Shown here one piece after another: positions 47,149 to 59,986 of a stretch of DNA of 64,000 nucleotides (position 1 is the stretch's first letter; each line of letters begins with the position of its first letter). This DNA comes from Rotaria sordida. Taxonomy: Eukaryota > Rotifera > Eurotatoria > Philodinida > Philodinidae. The notes beneath the pieces were generated by a model. That model worked only from the letters and a program-made list of their open reading frames with translations, had not been told where the DNA came from and ran no database searches. The stretch is taken from contig CAJNOL010001451.1 of assembly GCA_905250125.1 (NCBI GenBank), positions 1 through 64,000 on the forward strand, read 5' to 3'. A program made the position numbers and the translations under genes.

Positions 47149-50100
47149 TTAATTATTTATTGTATTTAATGGACTTCCTGTAAAGGCTGAATTTGTAAAT
47201 GATGCTGAACCTGTTGGAATTATATGATCATAAATATAATGTTCAATATGATTTTTATTTGACATTTTTATTGAAGAACAAGATGATGTTGAAGAATATT
47301 CTTCATAATCAGGATTATTATTATTATTATTTTTTGAAATCTAAAATAAAATTAATTGATAATGAAAAAAAAAAAAAAATTTATTTCTTTTATGTTTTTT
47401 TTACGGTTTCATTAATTGAAATTGATTGACTTGTTATATCATCAAGTATTGATGTACAATTGTGATTATGATTATTATTTTTATTGATATTATTATTATT
47501 ATTCCATGAATTAGTTATTTGTTGATCATGAATACTTGATTGAAAGGCATCAGAGATATTTTCAGAAGACATTTCTTGTCCTTTACCAGAATCAGGTGAA
47601 TCACTTGACAAATCTTGTTGATTTAATGTTCCGCTTGTAGAAATAGAAGCGGTTAAAGTTGAAAATAATGATGGAAGAAGAAGTAAATCAGATGGACGTG
47701 ATGGAAGACCCTAAAAATAAAAGTTTGGTTAATTATTTGAGAAAATAATTGAAGTCTGTAAAAACCAAAAAAAAAATTTCAAAAATCGAATATTTTCTAA
47801 TTTCTATTTTTTTCTCAAAAGAACGAAAATTTTAGTTTTATTAAAATTACTTAATGCAAAAGAGTTATGAAAATCTATCTTTGAGAGTTGATTTTCATAA
47901 TTATTTTTCTATATAGAAAATAACTTACACTAAACTTAGCTAAATCTCAAATCGAGTTAGATGATTTATAGCAATTACTGACTTCAATTATCTTTTAAAT
48001 TTCAACTATAAAAACTTTATATATATATATGAATGGAATAGTTTAAATAGTTCGATAAATCAAAATTTCAAATCTTTATCTAAACGAACAGACTTATAGA
48101 AAAACCAAATTTTTCTAAAAATCTCTCTATTTGAATAATAATTTTTTTCGATGCTTAGTAAGAAAACGAAACTGATATTACTTCTACTGGACTGAAAAAA
48201 GAAACATATTTTGATTATGATTGCTTTCTATCATTGAACAGTCTGTGAAAGAATAACACAGAGATATTAAATGATTTGTCATTCAACCTTTTTTGTTCGA
48301 AAATAAATTGACATACGACAATCAATATCTCATCATCATTACATATCGAAAGATATGTCGTTGAAAAAATTCTGTTGTTTACAATAAAAATATTCTCATT
48401 ATATTTGACATGACAATTTGTTTATTTTATAATAAAGATAAAGTACCTTCAATGTTTTCAAATTTTCATTTTTATTCAACTTCATTTCAAGTTCACGTGT
48501 ATAATTTAATAATTGTTGAATATGTGTTAATAATTCTCGATTTCGATCAATCAATTGTTTATTTTTCTTCTACAAAAAAACAAACAAATATTTATTTAAT
48601 AAAAAATATTTTTAACGAAAGATGAAACATACTTGTGAATCAATTCTTGCTGCAATTTCAATATTTAATTGTTCTTTTATTAATTTAATTTGATTAAATG
48701 CTAATTCTGATTCATGTTGCATTTGTTGTAATTGTTCTTGCATAAATTGCATTTGATGTTTAAGTGTAAACTCACTTGATGAATAAGAATGAAGTACATT
48801 TCTTTCATTATTTACTGATGACTAAAATAATAATAATAATAAAACAAAACAAAACAAAAAAGTTATAGATTATTTTTCTTTTAAAAAAGAAAATTTATTT
48901 TAATTACAATTGGTATTTGAACACTTTGTAAATAACGTTCAGCCTTTTCTACTGAATCCATATTTGGTGCAAGAGTTGCTAAACAAAAAGAAATACAAAA
49001 ACAATAATTTTAAAATAAAAGTTCTTCTATATTAAACGAACTATTTTCTTGATGAGAAAAATTTATATGAGCTGGACTAGATGTCAGAGTATTATTTGAT
49101 ATTTTTTGTAAAGATAATTTATGACAAACTTCAAAAGCTTGACCAATTGTACGAACAATATGAATTGCTTCATTCTAAAAAGAAAAATAATTAAATGAAA
49201 ATTTTAATCCAAAAGAATAATAAAAAAAAATATAGTATATCACGTTAAGAACAATTCAAAATATGTAATTTTCGGTCTACTTATTGCAAATTGATTCGCT
49301 CAATCCTATCATCAGCTTAGGCATATTAATAAAGAGAAAATATATCGAATGTATGATAAAAGATTATTTATTGATATGATATTTATTATATAAATAACCT
49401 TTAACTTTGCTTATAATTTATGTCTTTTTATTTCATAAATTATCAGTAATTATTTTTTTTTTAATAAACGATGGCTACATATACAATGAAAGCATCGCCT
49501 AGTATGAAGATTCGATAGATCTTTCTAGAAATAAAAATCTATAAAAGCACTGCAATGGAACAAAATAACGCCAAAACGAACATATGCTAAAGCTGTTTGA
49601 CCAACTTTTATGTTTTATATTATACAGAAATCAAGGTAGCTTGATGGATTGGATTTCGATATTACCTTGATTTTTTGTTATATATGTGTCTGACACTCGT
49701 CAAATGATAAATCTTACCTCATTAAATAATCTTTATTGAGATTCAAGAAAATCTAATTGGATTCGTGTCCATGGATCTTTCTTCTTGAATTATGATCATT
49801 TTAATGATTTTTTTTTTCTTCAATAAAATGCCAAGACTTTTAAGCTCAAACTTTGTATAAAAAAAAATTTTCAATGGAACTAGTTCATTATAAAACCTAT
49901 CAGATATTCTAATATCTTTTATTCTTAAAAAACAACATGAAAAATTCTATTATTAGAAAAAAAAAAAAAGCAAAGTTTGTTCTTATATTTATATTTCAAG
50001 ATAGGAAATATTTGAAAGTCGAACATTTTGAAAATGATTCATGGAGAAAGAATGTCATTCTATTGAAAAATACATCATACCGGAGAAAACAAGGTCACAT

Positions 50101-51133
50101 AATAGATATGAGTTGATTATCTTTATTCTCAATAGGACCTATTTAATGATGTGCGATTTATCTTAAAAGTAATTTTTGACTTGTCAAGGTTGACTCATGC
50201 GTTGAAATCTTGTTCGATATAATAAAATCATTTGTGCTATTTAGTATTGATAGAATCAAACTATATAACAGAATTCTAATCATTTCTTATTTTAGTTTTT
50301 CATAAACAAAAAAGTTTTTTTTTTTTTTTCAAATATGTCAGAATCTTATAATCATATAATTCCTAATGATAAGCTAACTTGTTTAATGAATATTATTTTT
50401 TTTCATTTCATTTAGTGATTAGCAAAGAAAAAAGTATTTACCGTTTTATATGCTTTAAAGACATTACAACGAAATGCATTGGTAGTATTATCACGTGCTA
50501 TAAAACTAAAAATTTTTAAATCTTGACTATCATGTGAGACATAAAAAACTCTAGAATAGAAAACAAAACAAAAATCAATGATAAATATATTTTAAATTAT
50601 TTGTTTTTCTACCGATTAATTGGATGTTGTGCTAGAATATTTTTATCTTCATCAAAATAAAAATTTTTCTAAAAATAAAGTAGCAAAATTTTTTTTTTGT
50701 TTTTTTTGTTTATAAATATTTATAATTTATATAACTTTATTTTTTTTTGATACAAAAGCTTGAATCCCATCAACAGATATTGATAGATTAACGGGACGTT
50801 TTTTAACTGATCTTGCTTTAAATTCATACTAAATTTAATATTATTTTTAATAGTAAATTTTAATTGAATTTAAGAACTTACACGAATACGACGCATATCA
50901 GCTACAATTTCACCACGACTTGTTGGCTTTGGTACTTCAAGTGATCCAATATACTAAATAAGAAATAGAAAAAATTTTTTTTTTTTTTTTTTGGAAGAAA
51001 TAGATCTTATAATATTAATTACTTTAACTTTAAATTGAATTCCATGTTGAAATTCTTCATCATTATGTAACGAAACTTTATTATCGTACCCATCCTCACG
51101 AATAGGATTATAGGTTCGATTTTTCGTTGACAT
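47149..51133 (-). CDS. NOS1AP: NOS1AP/CAPON-like PTB-domain adaptor
   Basis: Eleven minus-strand exons (51133-51023, 50953-50882, 50828-50736, 50668-50613, 50550-50442, 49174-49042, 48978-48908, 48821-48633, 48569-48447, 47710-47405, 47340-47149) join in frame into 484 residues. The first 175 form a PTB domain with signatures of vertebrate NOS1[57 protein letters not shown] and [18 protein letters not shown]. Residues about 216-319 are a coiled coil ([28 protein letters not shown]). The C-terminal 165 residues are Ser/Asn-rich. NOS1AP is a cytoplasmic adaptor that links nNOS, Dexras, Scribble and synapsin, its PTB domain binding partner peptides and its C-terminal EIAV-type tail binding the nNOS PDZ. 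Here the protein ends NTINN, so that PDZ ligand is missing. Length matches the human protein (about 500). Introns 5 (1267 bp) and 9 (736 bp) are long. Confidence 0.93.
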
Positions 51134-52743
51134 TCGTAAAGATCTAAATAGATATAAAATATGAAATCTTCTTCTTTTTGATTTATTTAAATTCATTCGT
51201 TTGTTAAATTTTCATCGGAGAAATAATTCAACGAATCATTTATAATTATGGATAAAACTTCTTCGATTTTTATTAAAAGTAACATTAGAAAATCTCATAA
51301 AGCGATTATCTAATAGATGTCATTAGTAGGTAATTTCTTATCTATACAAACATTTCACTTTTGATATATGTTGTACCTAACGAGAAGACTATTTTGAATA
51401 TCTTGTAAAACACGATTGTGTATTAATAATTAAAAATAAATCTCTATAAGATTAAAGGACTCATATAGTTTTGATATTATGATTTAATAAGTGAATTTTC
51501 GATTTGAAAATTGTTCTTTCTCTAGATATTAAATAATCATGAAATATTCAAGAATTGACTTTCTTTTAAAACATCTGTATGAAGAAGTTTTTGATTTGGT
51601 TGAATATTTTACGAATTATAAAAATTCTTTATGAATCAAATCTCTTTCAATGACAATTTGAGTCTATAGCTCATGAGGATATATGAGGTTATTCTTTTGT
51701 AAGAATCATATGAAAAAAAATCTACGTTATGTGTAACATTTTTTTTTCGGATTAAAAATAATTTCAATATTAATTCCATTGATTTCAATATATTGAAATT
51801 CTACTAACTAAATACATACATACCTTCTCCACCGCATTCTTTCCCCACGAAATATAGATCTAATCTCGCATAAGCATCACCAAAAAAAAAAACGAGTAGT
51901 ATAACTTCTGTTTCTTTTTTTAAGGTTCAAATATATACTATACTTCACATGAACTATTTGGATGATACTATCATATAGATAAAATGTTACATCGTATGAT
52001 GTAGCCATGTCTTTTTTTGCTCATTGCTTTAACATATGTATATGCATATACGAAGAGATGAGTGAATCTATCTTACCAATATGACGATGATATCAGACGA
52101 GCATATACTTTTTTTTTTTTCTTCGCTATTAAACGACAAGGCATTTAAATAATCATAGGCCATTTATCAAATATATTCTTTTTTCAATGAACGAACACCT
52201 TTGAAGATCATTTTTTTTCGTTCTGTTTCTTTTTGCATGGAGAGAATAATTTTGTGGCCTCGCCATTCCTATGAGTGCTAAGCTCTTCTATACATATAGA
52301 CAAATAAATAACAAACGATTTTATCAACCTTTCAATCATATATAATATTATCATGTGTTGAAATGATCAAGTACAAGGTCTTAAGCTATTTTTTATGTAT
52401 TCAATATATAAAAAAAGCATCTTTCATATGTCTCATCTGTCCGATAACGATATTGTGGAGGTGAAAAGATTGGAATATATACGTCTGTCAATCACCTTGA
52501 AAGAGAAGAAGATCTAAGAAGTGTCATAACAATATATTCTATCTGACATGTTTATATCAATCGAGAAGAAGTGTCTGTCAACAATGAGATTATTTTATTC
52601 TCTAGAAATCTATTCTTGCTATGAAAAATTGTTGAAAAAGCTTAATAAAACGAAGAATTTTTGTTTTACAATTATCAGAATTAGTAATATGATAAACTCT
52701 TTCACTTCAACTCTGACGAGGTTATCATCCCAACTGATACCAG
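51134..52743. other. Upstream region of the NOS1AP homologue
   Basis: AT-rich with poly(A)/poly(T) runs. No upstream exon or other gene could be supported; a 5' untranslated exon cannot be excluded. Confidence 0.4.
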
Positions 52744-53278
52744 TTATTTGAGCTCATATTGGACTCACAAGGAGATATCAATGAGACTAACAAAAGCCTA
52801 GAAGGATTAATGTTCATGGGCCTTTGGCGCTAAGTTATGATCGTTTTACGAAATTTTCGATCCATTTTTAGATGTTCATCGAAAAATAAAAAAGACAGAA
52901 TTTCAACCTAAAATTTTCCCTATAGATAGATTTAAATGATTCTTAGAATATCCTGAAAGTTTCAATTGAAAATAATGTTCCTTTGTCGAGATTTGGAGTT
53001 TTCAAGTAAACTCGATTTTTGTGACATGTCTGTTGGAAGCGACAATTTCTTGAATATTCAGTATCTCGACAAAGAAATATTCTAACAGTCATTAGATTTA
53101 TCTATAGGGAAAATTTTAGGTTGAAATTCCGTTTTTTTTATGAATATTTAAAAACGGGCCGAAAATTCAGTAAAGCGGTCATAACTTGACAGCAAAGGCC
53201 TAAGGACACGAATCCTTTTCGACTTTTGCTAATCTCACCGATATCTCCTTATGGGCTCAATATGAGCTCAAACGACGA
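52744..53278. mobile_element. Foldback element with about 230-bp arms
   Basis: The left arm begins TTTGAGCTCATATTGGACTC and the right arm ends with its inverse (GGGCTCAATATGAGCTCAAA). Further matched landmarks are AAGGAGATATC, CTAACAAAAGCC/GGCTTTTG-like segments, and the exact inverted pair TTTCAACCTAAAATTTTCCC (52899) and its inverse near 53103-53123. Arms are about 80% alike, spacer about 70 bp. Related to the copy at 38.47-38.97 kb, so this is a family. No coding capacity or clear target duplication. Confidence 0.8.
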
Positions 53279-54390
53279 GTATCATTTGGGATGGTTCCTT
53301 CGTTACTATATATCAATTGAATAAAAATGACAGGATACCAAACGAATAGATCTGTTTCTATTGTAAAAGCAAAACTTACCTGAGCAAATCCATATGTATG
53401 ATTGCTGTCAAAAAAATTATTAAATCGCTTTGTTCGATTTGATAATCAAATCATGTCAATGTATCTATCAAGTATTCATACAATATATTCTTGTTGATTA
53501 AATACAAAAGAAAAACAAAAAAACCTAAGATATCTAAAATAAATCATCGTATCCTTGTGATAAGAAATACTAAAATGCATAGCATCCCATTTCTAGAATA
53601 TTTAATCTATACAAATGTTGTCTCATTCTTGTTTCTCAATAATATACACAATGACAAAAATAGCAAACATAGAATTACATCTGGATAATTGATTTTTTGT
53701 CCGGAGGAGAGACAAAAAAAAACAATAAAGAAAGTTTTCGCCTTGTCTATTCATATCATTTTTGGTCTTTCATGAAGGATGATGAATAATACAGTTTATA
53801 GGAAGAATAAGAATTAGTGAACCCTATGATTCTATACATAGATGAAAAAGTAATTAATCATTTACATGCTAAAAGTAAAAAAAAATATGTTATATAGGAA
53901 AGAACAAGCTATAACTTGTCTTACTTTTGAATATTCTAGTAGAAGCTCAATTAGATAATTTATTTTCTTATTCAAGATGTTATCACCACATATAATCATT
54001 AAAGAATCTATTCTTATATCTAAATTAATGTCGAACAAGTTTGTGTCTATGTGAGAAATGAATGACAGATGACAAATGGATTTTAATAAAGGATAGAAAA
54101 GAAATATTTGATATTAATAAAGATAAATTTTTTTTTCTTGAAAATAATTTGTAATTATTTTCATATGATGTGTCAATAATATTCTATATAATGTAAATTT
54201 TCGTAATGTATATAAATGTACATAATTATCGAGATTCTATGAATGAAACAGAGGATTAATTATAAAAACAACGGAATAATTTTTTTTTCTAAATTGTATT
54301 TTTATCTTTGCTTCTGTATGAACCATTGACTAATTACTTAATTAAGTTAATTTCATTTATTTTATTGGATTTCTTATGATCTCAATATCA
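53279..54390. other. Intergenic, nothing recognised
   Basis: AT-rich; no exon, RNA gene or repeat structure visible. Confidence 0.4.
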
Positions 54391-54391
54391 G

Positions 54392-54825
54392 GATTCAATG
54401 ATTTTTAATGAAAAGAAAAATATTTCTAGGAATTTTGATTTACATGTAGAGAATTTATGTGATTTAGATGTTTCAAAAAAATCTAACATTGTTGTGTCAA
54501 TACTGATAACAAGTATGAAAATTAGCAATTTGTCTTTGTCACTCGATGATTTATATGTCTATGTCACTGTCACCCGGACACTACGATCTAATCAAATAAT
54601 ATTACAACAACTTTATACAATCGTTTTTAATAGTAGATTACATATTTCTTCTCTTTATGTATTTATTAGAAATAATTCTATGCAAAATAGTGAACCTGTA
54701 CAATATGAAGCATATTGTTGAACTTTTAATGTTCAAGCTAGTTCTGCTTGTACAAAAACAACTTTTACAAGTGTAACAGAATCAACAACAAGTTCAACAG
54801 AGTTCATTTCAACAATATCAACAAT
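54392..54825 (+). pseudogene. Relic of a gene for a Ser/Thr-stalked protein
   Basis: An open frame of 107 codons from 54398 (or an exon entered at the AG at 54390-54391) ends at TGA 54719-54721, but the same frame continues with ASSACTKTTFTSVTESTTSS and TEFISTIST. The Thr/Ser-rich run resembles the stalk of the two-domain surface protein in this window and of other extracellular glycoproteins. It is broken by the in-frame stop and then by the MITE-like sequence at 54826. Upstream part (VENLCDLDVSKKSNIVVSIL, LHISSLYVFIRNNS) not recognised. Confidence 0.4.
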
Positions 54826-55080
54826 TAGGGATGGACTATTTTTTTAATGGAACTTAAGTAAGTTAAACGTTACGTAGTTTTGCTTAACCATCATATTGAC
54901 AAAAAATAAATAAACAGCAAGTACCACTTAATTCGTTCATATCATGTGTTAACGAATCACTTAATCCTTAATATTGATGAATTAAGTGGTATCTGTTGTT
55001 GGTCTTTTTCTGTTTATATTAATGTTTAAGTTCTCCCTGAAAGCTTAATTGTAAATTAAAGTTAGTGGCCCATTCCTAAT
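54824..55080. mobile_element. Small MITE-like inverted-repeat sequence
   Basis: Left end TTAGGGATGGACTA and right end inverse TTAGGAATGGGCCACTA face each other 255 bp apart, and an inner pair (CAAGTACCACTTAATTCGTT at 54920 and ATGAATTAAGTGGTATCTG at 54977) forms a hairpin. TAGGGATGGRC ends recall hAT elements, but no 8-bp duplication is visible, so the class is open. It interrupts the gene relic just upstream. Confidence 0.55.
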
Positions 55081-58000
55081 ATGAAAAGAGCTGATATCTG
55101 ATCAGAAGATCTTTATTGCCACTCTCTCATCCTCTGGATCTCAATGGTAATCTTCCATTATCTCCGATTTTTACAATTCGAAGTCAATAAGTAAAATAGA
55201 AAGATGAAAAATGTTGATCTTGTTTTGTCTTGTTGAAAATTGTACGATTAATAAAATAACACTCAAGAGTTTTCAAAATTTGTATGCCGAACATTTACAG
55301 TGATGCATGTAAATCTAGAAAGAAGATTAATACTTTGTCTAAATTATTCATATATATCACATTGGCGTACAAATAGATGAAAGTCTGAAAAATGAAAAGT
55401 TGAAAATTCGAAATAACTTTTCGAATTTTACATGTATGGATATATGTGATCTCACGACTCTAGTAAACTCATATGATACGAAGAAAGACATTATCAAAAG
55501 TGTTTGCTCTATTTTGTTCTATTTCATAAAGATAAATTTTATTTCATTGTATTTACACTCGATTATTTTACTTTGACGGCAGTATCAGTGATACATCTGT
55601 TTAAATTAACTATAATAAATACATTTATATTTTAGAATCTAAAGACAAGACTATGAAACTAAAGGATTATTTATGCATTGAATCATATACAAAAATCATT
55701 CGAATCGATTTACTCAAAGATCATTGAGTTGACCAGGCATTGAACACAAATGAGCGCGCAGTTTTGCACGTGCTTTAGTTCGATGAATTCATTATAGAAG
55801 AAAAAGATTATCGGAAAAAAAAGAATTAAAGAAGGAATTTATTCAAAAGTCAATCGATCAATTAACAAACATGATATACTTAGTGAAACATGAACCTCTA
55901 TTACGTACAAAATCATATAATATATAAAAAGAATAATGAAATTGAAACTAGAGACATTTAACAAGTACAAAAGAAGTAAAATTTAAAGAAACAACAGATG
56001 ATAGTGATATAGAAAATGATCTCATTTGTATAGCTATTACTAGTATCATCTTTTTTCCTATATCACTACTAAATTTAACTGAAAAGATTCTTCTTTCATT
56101 GTGCTTTTTTTCTATAATCAATTTATTTTCATAATTTCTATGTAAGTTTGAAAAAGTCTTCTTCGAAGATGAGATGTCGTCACTTAAATTGTCAGTAATT
56201 ATATTGAAATAAATTTGTGGACAGGTGTCAAATTATGTCAAGTTTAACCTAAACTAAGTCTGATAGCACCTTAATTATGACAAAAACAATCAAATCTGTG
56301 TAAATCATCATCAAGAAGAATATCCTTGTTAAAAAATATATTTTTTTATTGTTTTATTTGAAATAAAAATAAAGAAATATATGATAACTGATTAAGATAA
56401 ACTATGAATATCATCACAAAAAGCCGACCGATATCGTACAAGATTAATTCGAATTGGCTAAAACGATGATTCATATAGAACGATTCCTCTACTTCTCAAA
56501 ATTGACTCATGAACTTTATCATGATCATTTCTCTGTATCACAATCGATGAATTTTCTTTTCAAATAAACACATAAATATGTACTTCAATTTTGCATAGCT
56601 AAGAGTTGTCTATTGTAATTTTATCATTATCTTGTTATTATTTTAAAAGTCCTGCGTATAACTTAAAGAAATTTATCTCTCTGAGAAAATAAAATATTTA
56701 TTATGATTTTTCTTCAATCGTATGGAAGAATAAAGATAATTTTAACAACTCAAGTAGAGAAAGAAACCTTACAGGATCTCCCACATAACGAGTGTCTTAT
56801 CTGTGCTTCGTTCTTTATCGTAATCATCTCAATCGTCAGTATCATTGGAGTTGTGTAAAAGACTCAAAAAAAAAAATAGTAATGTGAATATTTATAGATA
56901 AATTTATCAAAACATATCTCATTTGTACTTAGGATCATAATTTGAAGAAAACTAAGTAATTTAATAAAATTCATCTTAGATTGATGCTTAAGCTAGCATA
57001 GTTATAAAGCGTTTGATCTTTCGGTTTTCTAAATAAAATGAACTGACTTACCTAGAAATAGTTGATGAATGTGTAAGAACAAAAATAATGTGATGGAAGG
57101 AGCGATAAAACTTCTTTTAATGCTTCAAGTTTAATGTGTCGTATACCAATGGATTTTTTAGAACTGTTTGATTTCATGGTGCTGAAGTTGCTATTAATAC
57201 TGATCCTCTCTTGCAATGACATATAAAACTGAATGTAGGCTATGGACAATCTATCTATATTAAAATCCCACTCAATACACAAATGCTCTCTATTAATCGA
57301 CAGTCATATGTGAGCTAGAGAACAGATGGATTGATGGGCTTAATCGAATCTGACAAACATGAAAAATTCATAAAATGATGAGTTTTATAATGATTTTTTA
57401 AATCTTTTTTTGTCAATAATCACCCATAAGAGTATTTCATAGCGCCTATTTTTCATTTCTTAGTTTCTATTTTGATACATGATTGCCAATTATGGATGAA
57501 TTCTGCAGCAAGAACATTGTATCTGCTCCCCCATATATGACGACAGACACGGTTACCTGTCATGACATCTGAAAGGGAACATTATTAAAAAATATATCAC
57601 AGGTTAGAATAGATGAGAAATATTGTTCATCTCTGTGGCATGATCAGTAACGAGGAAGTGATGTATATATATATACATTATTTTTCAAGTTTTAAAAAAT
57701 CATTTTTCTTTACTTTCTCGACTTTTGATATTACACCAACAATAAATGTTGATCAAAAGAAAAGCAAATCATTTTTTTCGATTTATATTAGTTTACCAAG
57801 TGCTATTGTTTCCACTTCATCATCAGACATCTTATATGTAATTGATTTAATGATGATTGTACGATTTAAAAGCTGATGGAATAAATTAGCACAATCAGGT
57901 GTAAGATTTAATTATAACTCTTCATAAATCCATTTAATTATATTGATTACTAAAGACAAAGCATCTTTTCTTTCATCTCTTACTCTAACCTCTTCATCAC

Positions 58001-58949
58001 CAACAAATAGTCTTCAGTCTTTAAAACTTTTCATGGACACTTTTGAGTAAAAAACAATATCTTGTTTTGCGTATTAATATATCCATAAGACATTTTAACA
58101 ATTTACTGAAGATTTTTGATGATACTTCATTTGTATCGACCAAGTATGAATGGTGATTAAAGTATACAAATGGAGCTTCATCACAAAGACGATCAACATG
58201 AGAGAACTAGTATGCAGACAGATTATTGGTGACAGTTGTTATTCTGGTTAAATAGAATTTCTTTGTATCAATGTGGACCTTGCATTTACAAACTATCTCT
58301 AGAAGAAGAACCGAACTAAAATGAGATTAACATCACAAAGAAATATATTGGGTCCGTCTCATACTTACTACTGTTTTTAATCACTAAGAAAGAATCATTT
58401 TAAAGGTTGACATAATAATTAAAAATAATCTGTTAAAATGTTAGACAGTAACTAATGATACTGGAAAAATTTGAAATAATCATTGTAATATTTTGTTTTT
58501 GTAAACTTATTTGATTAAATTATCTTACATTATTACTTGATTGTTTTCAGTATTATGAATTTAAATTAAAAGTAAAAGTAATACGATTTAATAAGTGAAG
58601 AATAAAGACGACATAGATAGGAATGTGTTCAAAGAAATTGGTCCTCTTATATCAATTTATTTTTATGATACAGTCAGATTAAATATAATAAGGACAGAAA
58701 GAAAAGAAACGTTTTCTTGTCTTGTATAAGATTGCTTGGAAATCACTAATCAGTTTTTGAGCTATTTTGAACCATGTCCTCTCTTTGACAATCACAATTA
58801 CCTCGAATATTTTAATGCGCATTACTGAAATAGAATATTTTTTTATATTATCTTTTCCACTTAATCTGCCCGACGGCGTGATTTTTGAATGACTATTATT
58901 ATCATTTAGTTATTTTGTTCTAGTATTAGAAAAAGGAAAGACAAAAATA
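55081..58949. other. Intergenic with one weak coding-like segment
   Basis: Mostly featureless AT-rich DNA. The minus-strand frame at 57055-57282 is described separately; 55.1-57.0 and 57.3-58.9 kb hold nothing I can support. Confidence 0.45.
57055..57282 (-). other. Weak RhoGAP-like segment
   Basis: A minus-strand frame includes RHIKLEALKEVLSLLPSHYF and CSYTFINYF, then TAG directly followed by a good donor (TAGGTAAGTCAG). The run LKEVLSLLPxxHY-x-FI resembles the helix of RhoGAP domains around LLPxxNxxTLxxL. The stop at the donor, the lack of partner exons and the missing arginine finger mean this is at best a fragment. Could be coincidence. Confidence 0.18.
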
Positions 58950-59852
58950 CTTAGGGCATACCAAAAATAGTGAGAGTGACACTTTAATACTGTAGAGTAA
59001 ACTTTAAAAAACTTTCTTTCTATACAGTCTGATAGAGAAAAGAAAGCTCTATCTTTCTATGCTATTTGATCATACTTCAACTAACATTATAATAATGAAA
59101 TTTCGATAAGATCTGTTTTGTTCACATGTGTCACGATTAGTGAGTATTTTTTGAAGAACTGTTGATAGAAATAAGATAGAGTAGTGCGGTTTTCACCGTT
59201 GGAAAAGAAAATAAAGATGCAACGAATCGTGTGTTGTAGATTTTTCTAATATTGATTTCTGAAGTATTTTTATTCAATTTTCTAACAGTCGGAAAAATGT
59301 TTGTTTTGAAAAAAAAACGAAAAGTGAGCTTTTTTCGCAGATTTTGCTAAAAAGTCATATTAGAGGCTTGACTAGAATGCATAATATTCATCTCAGCCTT
59401 CCAAATATTGTAGGCTTTCGATTAGTGCTTTGAATTTATACTTGATGATTGAAAATTTATTGTAAACAGCTTATCCGATGAATTTTTTTTAAAAAGATCA
59501 ATTGAAAACCTTACAAAAAAAGATCAGGAAAACCTGGAATACATAATTCGATGCGTCTTCATCTCCTCTTTCTGACGGTGAAAATCGCAGTTCTCTATCT
59601 TGTTTTTATCAAAAGTTATTCAAAAAATACTCACTCGTACTTTTTAAAATCGATATTAATACAACCATCACATATGATAAGGAAACACATCTTATCGAAA
59701 TTTTATTATTATGATATTAGTTAAAGTATGATCAAATTGCATAGGAAGATAGAGCTTTTTTTCTCTATCCGACTATATAAAAAGAAAGTTTCTTTAAGTT
59801 TACTATACAATATTAAAGTGTCACTCTCACTATTTTTGGAATGCCCTAAGTA
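58948..59852. mobile_element. Foldback element, about 300-bp arms, TA at each end
   Basis: Ends CTTAGGGCATACCAAAAATA (58950) and, inverted, CTTAGGGCATTCCAAAAATA (to 59850) are flanked by TA on both sides (58948-58949, 59851-59852). The arms share AGTGAGAGTGACACTTTAAT, TTTGATCATACTT, AAATTTCGATAAGAT and TTTTCACCGT in mirrored order for about 300-330 bp at roughly 85% identity, with a single-copy core of about 240 bp. TA target sites point to the Tc1/mariner superfamily, but the terminal sequence is not that of the Tc1 copy at 33.5 kb. Non-coding. Confidence 0.87.
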
Positions 59853-59927
59853 AATCTATAACAAGTATGACAACTTCTTCGGATGAATTTCGGATTTATT
59901 CAAGCGTGGTGTTTTTACGCATCTTTT

Positions 59928-59933
59928 TTTATT
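59928..59933 (-). terminator. Poly(A) signal of the DUF4515 gene
   Basis: AATAAA on the minus strand about 55 bp beyond the stop codon, in an A-rich context. Confidence 0.5.
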
Positions 59934-59986
59934 TATCCAAAATCCAAAATAAAAATAGATATAAAAAAAAAATTTAATATATGAGA

